DNA of 5,410 nucleotides from Candidatus Aegiribacteria sp. (GTDB taxonomy: Bacteria > Fermentibacterota > Fermentibacteria > Fermentibacterales > JCC-6), in the NCBI GenBank assembly GCA_030640155.1, contig DAOWJX010000300.1, forward strand, positions 1 to 5,410, read 5' to 3'. Positions within the stretch are counted from its first letter, which is position 1. Every line of letters starts with the position of its first letter. A model generated the notes under the pieces. The model saw only the letters and a program-made list of their open reading frames with translations, had not been told where the DNA came from and ran no database searches. Made by a program: the position numbers and the translations under genes. Below are positions 1-4,420 of the stretch, piece by piece.

Positions 1-703
1 GGCTGATCGGTTTCTTCTGCTCAAATTGATTCAGATAGCTGCTCGAAACTCCGAATTGCTCCATGTTCTGGTTCAGAAACCAACCGACAGCAGCCCAGAG
101 GTTTTTCTGATTGTACACCTCGAGTATTCGCATGAGAAGATCAAGATCCAGTACCCCAAAACCCGAAGCTGATACTACAAGCTCTTCAAGACCACCTGAA
201 TGATATGGTTTGCGGAACCCCTCAATCAGTGTTCTCTCACGTCCGGTAACCTGTAAGTTGACATTCTTCCTTATGATTGTGTTTGTTCCGATGTCAGGGC
301 AGGCTTTCAGAGGCGCTGGTGTACCCAGGAACCTGATAGTCGCATTCCTCATGTTGATTGTTGTATGTCTTAATGAACAGAAGACAGTGCAGTCTTTCCA
401 GATGGAATGGCTGAATCCCAGTAACTCAAGAGCAGCATGGTAGCAGAATATCCCATTATCCCTTGTTGCCGCTGCAACCAGGTATCTGTCAGGCTCAAAC
501 ATTCCAGCGTCAGCCCCATAAGGAACTACTGCATATATTGTCCTGGAAATGCTAACTATACGGCCTTTTCTACGATGATATTTTAATATATTGGAAGCGT
601 CTGAAAGCCTGTTCTTACCGTAATAATCGGCAAAGGACTGAAGACTAAAAACCGGTGTAGTGCTGAAGAATTCTTCGGGATTCGGTTTACATTTTGTTTT
701 CAT
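1..703 (-). CDS. AbiEi-family antitoxin / transcriptional regulator (3' end cut by window edge)
   Basis: An open frame on the minus strand runs without a stop from the ATG at 703 to base 1, giving 234 residues with the C-terminus missing. The protein resembles AbiEi, the antitoxin and autorepressor of type IV AbiE toxin-antitoxin systems. Residues about 10-60 look like the winged-helix DNA-binding domain, with a KYHRRKGRIVSISRTIYAV stretch. The body carries family-like segments: FEPDRYLVAAA, CYHAALELLG, TGRERTLIEGFR, SGGLEELV and AAVGWFL. An in-frame ATG at 724 would add seven residues, but it lies inside the spacer of the promoter that drives the gene, so 703 is preferred. There is no clear Shine-Dalgarno site. 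A partner toxin of the AbiEii nucleotidyltransferase family would be expected to the left, outside the window. Family recognition is from memory of conserved segments. The N-terminal fold assignment is inference. Confidence 0.85.
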   Translation of the reverse strand, partial: MKTKCKPNPEEFFSTTPVFSLQSFADYYGKNRLSDASNILKYHRRKGRIVSISRTIYAVVPYGADAGMFEPDRYLVAAATRDNGIFCYHAALELLGFSHSIWKDCTVFCSLRHTTINMRNATIRFLGTPAPLKACPDIGTNTIIRKNVNLQVTGRERTLIEGFRKPYHSGGLEELVVSASGFGVLDLDLLMRILEVYNQKNLWAAVGWFLNQNMEQFGVSSSYLNQFEQKKPIS

Positions 704-704
704 A

Positions 705-724
705 ATGGTAAAAATATTACCCAT
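705..724. promoter_or_regulatory. Imperfect inverted repeat over the -10 of the AbiEi-like promoter (operator candidate)
   Basis: ATGGTAA (705-711) and TTACCCAT (717-724) are inverted copies that differ by one base (ATGGTAA versus ATGGGTAA), with a 5-base centre. The element covers the -10 hexamer and the expected start of transcription. Known AbiEi proteins repress their own operon by binding inverted repeats in the promoter, so autoregulation here is plausible but inferred. Confidence 0.4.
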
Positions 725-742
725 AACGCTACAGAATGTCAA
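714..742 (-). promoter_or_regulatory. Consensus sigma70 promoter for the AbiEi-like gene
   Basis: Reading the minus strand, TTGACA (742-737) is followed by exactly 17 bases and TAATAT (719-714). This is a perfect -35 and a 5/6 match to the -10, with ideal spacing. Transcription would be expected to begin about seven bases past the -10, near 707-703, at or just before the ATG at 703. The message would therefore have almost no leader, which agrees with the lack of a ribosome binding site. Confidence 0.75.
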
Positions 743-782
743 GTAGTGGACAATTTTCACCAATATCATTAAACCTACTTGA
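739..782. repeat. 8-bp perfect inverted repeat TCAAGTAG / CTACTTGA
   Basis: TCAAGTAG at 739-746 and CTACTTGA at 775-782 are exact reverse complements separated by 28 bases. The left arm overlaps the -35 hexamer of the AbiEi-like promoter. The core TACTTGA recurs at 839-845 and 999-1005, both times inside the 11-mer ATACTTGAAAC (838-848 and 998-1008). The position suggests regulator binding sites shared by the divergent genes. Function is inferred from position only. Confidence 0.4.
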
Positions 783-968
783 GACTATTTTCTTACTCCA
801 GTCAAGCGTATGGGATTTACCAATAAGTGATACCCGGATACTTGAAACTCCTTCATGACAATATTAGCGGGAAGATTCCTCTGCCGGTAATGAGTGTAGA
901 ACGGGAGGTTTGTCTTCCTCTGTGATGGATTGCGCCGTAAGTCTGAACATAGTATCGTACATACATGC

Positions 969-1042
969 GGACATGTATATGGACATGATATGCGTATATA
1001 CTTGAAACACAACGTATTATTAGGGACATAAATGAGGACATA
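969..1042 (+). repeat. Two pairs of GGACAT direct repeats upstream of and across the Fic start
   Basis: GGACATG occurs at 969-975 and 981-987, and GGACATA at 1024-1030 and 1036-1042. Within each pair the copies start 12 bases apart, and the two pairs are 55 bases apart. The second pair brackets the Fic start codon, and its first copy overlaps the Shine-Dalgarno AGGGA (1022-1026). The first copy also sits in the palindrome TACATG-CGGA-CATGTA (962-977). This looks like an operator or translational control region, but nothing here proves binding. Confidence 0.35.
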
Positions 1043-2207
1043 TGAACAGACACACTCATGGTTAAGCTTTGAGCTTGATCTCAGGAAACTCGATTATACG
1101 ACCTGGGTGGAACTGGGAAAGGCTGCTGAGGGTATCGCATACATGGGGAAGGTTCCTCTGACACCTGAAGCGGCTGGACGGCTGCACCGCCTGTATCTGG
1201 CCAAGGGAATCCTGGCCACTACCGCTATCGAGGGGAATACCCTGACTGAGGATGAGGTACTGAAGTATCTGAATGGTGAATTGCATCTCCCCCCCTCAAG
1301 GGAGTATCTGACGCAGGAACTCGATAACATTGTAGATGCTTGCAATCTTATTGGAAACAGGGTAATTGAGATAGGGACATACCCGCTGACTCCGGAGATC
1401 ATCAGGGAGTACAACCGGCTTGTTCTCAGGGATCTCCCTCTGGAAGAAGGAGTGATTCCGGGAACTGTCAGAGATCATTCCGTTATCGTGGGACGATATC
1501 GAGGAGCCCCGGCGGAGGATTGTAACTTCCTTCTTGAGAGGTTCTGCGACTGGCTGAATTCGCTTGAGTATCCCGATAGTATGGAGGACGTTTACTCAAT
1601 ACTTGTTGCCATTGCGGCGCACCTGTATTTCGTCTGGATCCATCCGTTCGGTGACGGTAATGGCCGTACCGCCAGACTTATTGAATTCAGGTATCTTCTC
1701 AAGGCTGGATTTCCCACACCGGCAGCACATCTGCTCAGCAATTTCTATAACCTGACCCGGGCTGAGTACTATCGTCAATTGGATGCCGCAAGCCGGAAAG
1801 GCACAATGGATGATTTCATCAACTACGCGGTCAGAGGTCTCGTGGATCAACTCAACGAGCAGATGCAGGTTATCAGGGAGCTGCACTTCGACACAGTATG
1901 GAGGGATTTTGTCTATTCTCATTTCAGACAGCACAGCGCCCCACATGCCCGGCAGCGCAGACTTGTTCTTGATCTGTCGAAGGTTAAGGAAAACAACGGA
2001 TGGGTTGATGTGGCCTCGATACCATATCTGACACCCAGACTGGCGGAGGAGTATGCAAGAAAGACGCGAAAGACTCTTTCCCGTGATCTGAACTTTCTTG
2101 AGAAGGAACACCTTATTCAGCGCATTAATGGCCGCCTGAGAGCAAACAAGGATATTATCCTGGCATTCCTGCCACGCAAAGCTGATCTTATCAAAACTGT
2201 GGATTAA
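1032..2207 (+). CDS. Fic/DOC-family protein (probable AMP-transferase), class II with inhibitory motif
   Basis: This 391-residue protein has the complete Fic core motif HPFGDGNGRTAR at residues 204-215. His204 is the expected catalytic base, Asp208 the metal ligand, and Arg212/Arg215 would bind phosphates. Such enzymes typically transfer AMP from ATP to target protein side chains. An N-terminal inhibitory helix motif of the S/T-xxx-E-G/N type is present as TTAIEGN (residues 63-69, Glu67 the blocking residue), which marks a class II, self-inhibited Fic protein. Residues about 285-390 resemble a winged-helix DNA-binding region (KTLSRDLNFLEKEHLI) common in stand-alone Fic proteins. The ATG at 1032 is preceded by AGGGA with a 5-base gap. 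The gene diverges from the AbiEi-like gene. The protein target is unknown. A role in defence or stress is inferred from the neighbours. Confidence 0.92.
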   Translation: MRTYEQTHSWLSFELDLRKLDYTTWVELGKAAEGIAYMGKVPLTPEAAGRLHRLYLAKGILATTAIEGNTLTEDEVLKYLNGELHLPPSREYLTQELDNIVDACNLIGNRVIEIGTYPLTPEIIREYNRLVLRDLPLEEGVIPGTVRDHSVIVGRYRGAPAEDCNFLLERFCDWLNSLEYPDSMEDVYSILVAIAAHLYFVWIHPFGDGNGRTARLIEFRYLLKAGFPTPAAHLLSNFYNLTRAEYYRQLDAASRKGTMDDFINYAVRGLVDQLNEQMQVIRELHFDTVWRDFVYSHFRQHSAPHARQRRLVLDLSKVKENNGWVDVASIPYLTPRLAEEYARKTRKTLSRDLNFLEKEHLIQRINGRLRANKDIILAFLPRKADLIKTVD

Positions 2208-2320
2208 TCCTGGAGAGAGGGAGCATGAGAACGATTAACAACATTCCTGTTATTTAAACTGATCTTGAATTTGAGAGATACTTATGAAATGATGAGGAAA
2301 TTGGTTTCTTTGGATACAAG

Positions 2321-2401
2321 ATAAACGAGAAAATATCACATTGACATAAACAACATTTTGCACTAGTGTATAATTAGTTGATATATACGAGAAAAAATCA
2401 C
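2321..2401 (+). repeat. 19-bp imperfect direct repeat flanking the AAA-operon promoter
   Basis: ATAAACGAGAAAATATCAC (2321-2339) and ATATACGAGAAAAAATCAC (2383-2401) match at 17 of 19 positions, including a core of 14/15. Their starts are 62 bases apart, close to six turns of B-DNA. The first copy ends next to TTGACA and the second lies just past the expected transcription start. This arrangement is typical of paired operators that could act by looping. The regulator is unknown. Confidence 0.5.
2341..2374 (+). promoter_or_regulatory. Candidate promoter of the AAA-RloB-GHKL operon
   Basis: A perfect TTGACA (2341-2346) and a perfect TATAAT (2369-2374) lie upstream of the AAA gene, but the spacer is 22 bases, longer than the usual 16-19. 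With a 17-base spacer the -10 would be the poorer TAGTGT (2364-2369). The two hexamers may belong to one promoter that needs an activator, or only one may be used. I saw no terminator between the Fic stop (2207) and this site, so read-through from Fic is also possible. Confidence 0.5.
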
Positions 2402-2402
2402 G

Positions 2403-2408
2403 AAGGAG
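2403..2408 (+). promoter_or_regulatory. Shine-Dalgarno site that fixes the AAA gene start at 2414
   Basis: AAGGAG lies 5 bases before the ATG at 2414. The same frame is open back to a TTG at 2378, but that start has no ribosome binding site and would overlap the expected transcription start and one copy of the direct repeat. The ATG at 2414 is therefore preferred. Confidence 0.8.
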
Positions 2409-2413
2409 TAAAA

Positions 2414-3751
2414 ATGCTAATTCGATTTCATGTGAGTAATTTTCTTTCCTTCAAGGATGAAATTGAGTTGTCAATGGTCCCTGGAAAAAGCCGTGGGGAG
2501 GAAACTCAAATTCTGGAGACAGAATGTGATTCTGTTACTTCTTTACTTCGTGCAGCTATTATTTATGGAGCAAATGCGTCGGGAAAGTCAAACCTTGTTA
2601 AAGCAATGCAATTCGCCCAGAGAATTATTCTCAATGGAACAAAAGCTAAAGAAGCAATTTCAGTTTCAAGATTCAAGCTGGATTCAAAATTCAGGGAGCT
2701 TCCTTCAAAATTCGAGTTTGAGTTCATTTCGTCTGATCGATGCTATATCTATGGATTTGAATTGGATACACATCGGATTCATGAAGAATGGCTGTACGAA
2801 ATCCGGAAGACCACAGAGAAGATGCTGTTTGAAAGGTCAACCGATTCTTCAGACAAAACAGTGGTTGAATTCGGGAAATTGAATATTTCCAATAAGAAAA
2901 GAAGAGACTTTCTGGATTTTGTAGCAATGAGTACCAGACCTAACCAGCTGTTTCTGACAGAAAGCGCGGAACGGAACGTAGTGGAATTTGAAGGTATTGA
3001 TCATTGGTTCAGAGAAAAACTGGAATTCATATTCCCTGATACTAAATGCATCGGATTAGCCGGAGTTGGAACGAGTGATGAAATGAGTTCGGATCTCGTT
3101 GAACATCTAAATAATCTTGGAACTGGAATCTGTGGTTTTAGACTTGTTGAAGTTGATCCTGAAGATACATTTCCAAGAGAAATGCTTGATGATTTTCACA
3201 GAAAAATAGAAAATAGAGATACATTAATATCTGTTGTCGCATCATCAAATGATACAAGGTATCTGCTGGAATATCGGAACGGTAAGTTTCAAGCCCGAAA
3301 ACTGATGTTTCGTCACCAGATGGCAGATTCAAAAGAAGAAGCTCTGTTCAGCATGGATGAAGAGTCCGATGGCACCAGGCGAATCATGGATTTGCTGCCT
3401 TTTCTTGCAGGAATGCCCAGCAGCGATAAAGTTTACGTCATAGATGAAATTGACAGGAGTCTGCATCCATTACTGAGTTACCAGCTTCTTAAGCTCTTTT
3501 TGAGCAATGTCTCATCGCAGAGTCAGCTCATCTCAACGACGCATGAAATCAATCTGCTTGACCAGAAATTACTCCGCAGGGATGAAATATGGTTTGTCGA
3601 AAAGGATAATAACGGAGCATCACATGTTTATTCTTTAGAGGAGTACGCACCTCGCAGAGACAAGAACATTGAACGAGGTTATTTGATGGGCCGCTATGGA
3701 GCTATCCCTGTATTTGGTGATATCACTTTTGAAGAACCCGGACATGAATAA
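2414..3751 (+). CDS. AAA ATPase of the RloA / AbiLi type (OLD/ABC-like, AAA_15/AAA_21)
   Basis: This 445-residue ATPase begins MLIRFHVSNFLSFKD, the typical opening of SMC/OLD-like ATPases in defence modules. Walker A is GANASGKS (residues 52-59), the ABC-type signature is ESDGTRR (317-323), Walker B is VYVIDEID (340-347, catalytic Glu345) followed by SLHP, and the switch histidine lies in STTHE (His377). The GRYGAIP segment (426-432) near the C-terminus is a feature I recall from RloA/AbiLi proteins. All ATPase motifs look intact. It is the first gene of an operon: its TAA (3749-3751) overlaps the ATG of the RloB gene by one base. In related pairs such as AbiL and PARIS, the ATPase controls a toxic partner when phage is sensed. 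That role is inferred here. The trigger is unknown. Confidence 0.9.
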   Translation: MLIRFHVSNFLSFKDEIELSMVPGKSRGEETQILETECDSVTSLLRAAIIYGANASGKSNLVKAMQFAQRIILNGTKAKEAISVSRFKLDSKFRELPSKFEFEFISSDRCYIYGFELDTHRIHEEWLYEIRKTTEKMLFERSTDSSDKTVVEFGKLNISNKKRRDFLDFVAMSTRPNQLFLTESAERNVVEFEGIDHWFREKLEFIFPDTKCIGLAGVGTSDEMSSDLVEHLNNLGTGICGFRLVEVDPEDTFPREMLDDFHRKIENRDTLISVVASSNDTRYLLEYRNGKFQARKLMFRHQMADSKEEALFSMDEESDGTRRIMDLLPFLAGMPSSDKVYVIDEIDRSLHPLLSYQLLKLFLSNVSSQSQLISTTHEINLLDQKLLRRDEIWFVEKDNNGASHVYSLEEYAPRRDKNIERGYLMGRYGAIPVFGDITFEEPGHE

Positions 3752-3860
3752 TGCGTGTAAAACGGCGATTCAAAACCAGAGACAGAATGAGCGGGAACAG
3801 AGATGCAAAGCTTATTGTGATCGCCACTGAGGGAGAAAAAACAGAGAAAAAATACTTCGA

Positions 3861-3869
3861 AGAGAGAGA
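3861..3869 (+). repeat. AG-dinucleotide tract at the RloB frame break
   Basis: The tract AGAGAGAGA lies in the only stretch where both frames are open (3821-3888) and just after the conserved KKYFEE codons. Loss of one AG unit by slippage explains the observed frame change exactly. Two A6 runs (3836-3841 and 3847-3852) are also in the window, but correcting at either would destroy part of the conserved TEKKYFEE segment, so the AG tract is the better site. Confidence 0.6.
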
Positions 3870-4408
3870 TGGTTTCATCAAAATACTATAACAATTCCAG
3901 AGTTAAAATTCTTGTATTGGAGAAAGAGGATCCATCCGCTTCTTCTCCGGAGCATGTGCTGGAAGAAATCAGCAAATTTGAAAGAGAGTACGAATTCGAA
4001 GAGAACGATGAATGGTGGTTAGTAATTGATGTTGACCGCTGGGGTGAGAAAAAGCTGAAGCAGGTTGCTTCCGATTGTTTACGGAAGAATTATCATCTGG
4101 CAGTCAGTAACCCCTGTTTTGAGATTTGGTTGCTGCTGCATCTGAAACCTCTGGATGAATACTCTCCGAGTGTACTGGAGGAATTCAGCGAGAATAAGAA
4201 AACTGGAACTCGAAACCGGATTGATTTAGAGATATTGAGTATTCTGGGTGAGTTCAACAAGAGTGATTTGAAAGTTGAACATTTTCTGCCGGAACTTAAA
4301 GAAGCTATTCAGAGGGCAAAAAAACTGGACACCGATACGGATCTGCGCTGGCCAAACGATCTGGGTTCTAGAGTATATCGATTAGCGGAGAGCATTATTA
4401 ATAAATAA
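3869..4408 (+). CDS. RloB C-terminal open frame (longest uninterrupted part of the split gene)
   Basis: This 179-residue frame from ATG 3869 is what a plain gene search would report. It holds the DVDRW motif (residues 54-58) and the SNPCFEIW segment (80-87), but lacks the EGEKTE motif, which lies in the upstream fragment. The bases before 3869 (AGAGAGAG) are purine-rich and might allow weak internal initiation, but they sit directly against the ATG with no spacing. Without the N-terminal strand and its glutamate, the product would probably not be a working RloB. A separate role as a truncated regulator cannot be excluded. Confidence 0.55.
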   Translation: MVSSKYYNNSRVKILVLEKEDPSASSPEHVLEEISKFEREYEFEENDEWWLVIDVDRWGEKKLKQVASDCLRKNYHLAVSNPCFEIWLLLHLKPLDEYSPSVLEEFSENKKTGTRNRIDLEILSILGEFNKSDLKVEHFLPELKEAIQRAKKLDTDTDLRWPNDLGSRVYRLAESIINK

Positions 4409-4420
4409 TGGAGAGTGGTT

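Larger units (their letters stand above)
704..1031. other. Divergent intergenic region between the AbiEi-like gene and the Fic gene
   Basis: I see no convincing gene in these 328 bases. Short frames on the minus strand (for example 785-1012) have no ribosome binding site and no recognisable protein. The region holds the AbiEi promoter, an 8-bp inverted repeat at 739-746/775-782, further copies of TACTTGA at 839-845 and 999-1005, and GGACAT repeats leading into the Fic gene. I could not find a good -35/-10 pair for the Fic gene. The best-spaced pair, TTGCGC (930-935) and TATCGT (953-958) at 17 bp, is weak. Confidence 0.6.
3751..4408 (+). pseudogene. RloB / AbiLii-family protein, frameshifted
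   Basis: Translation from the ATG at 3751 gives 46 residues ending at a TAA (3889-3891). It contains KLIVIATEGEKTEKKYFEE (residues 20-38), the conserved start of RloB, including the glutamate expected in a Toprim-like fold. The rest of the protein is one frame over (codon starts +1), open from 3821 to the TAA at 4406-4408, with LVIDVDRWG and SNPCFEIWLLLH, both typical of RloB. Restoring two bases in the AG tract at 3861-3869 joins them as FEEREMVSSKYY and gives 219 residues, a usual RloB length. So the gene looks whole except for one indel. It starts by TAATG coupling to the AAA gene, without a clear Shine-Dalgarno site. In this family it would be the effector partner of the ATPase. It may be inactive, phase-variable, recoded, or a base-call error. 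Confidence 0.75.

Noticed and set aside
210..443. 77-codon plus-strand open frame with a hydrophobic N-terminus resembling a signal or membrane segment
   Set aside because: It is antisense to the well-supported AbiEi-like coding frame, and no ribosome binding site precedes it.
904..921. Possible hairpin or terminator around GGGAGG...CTTCCTC
   Set aside because: The stem is short with mismatches and no T-run follows, and there is no gene directly upstream to terminate.
930..958. TTGCGC-17-TATCGT as the Fic promoter
   Set aside because: Spacing is ideal but both hexamers are poor matches; too weak to list as a feature.
785..1059. Two short minus-strand frames in the divergent intergenic region
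   Set aside because: Their translations are rich in Cys, His and Tyr from repeated AT-rich words, resemble no family, and extend through the operator-like repeats; non-coding DNA is more likely.
1596..2111. 171-codon open frame on the minus strand inside the Fic gene
   Set aside because: It lies fully antisense to a Fic gene with intact motifs, and I recognise no family in its translation; it is a shadow frame.
2378..2413. Earlier TTG start for the AAA ATPase
   Set aside because: No ribosome binding site, it overlaps the likely transcription start and a direct repeat, and the family N-terminus begins at the ATG at 2414 with AAGGAG in front.
3836..3852. Two A6 runs as sites of programmed slippage joining the RloB frames
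   Set aside because: A shift at either run would put the conserved KKYFEE codons out of frame; the AG tract downstream preserves them.
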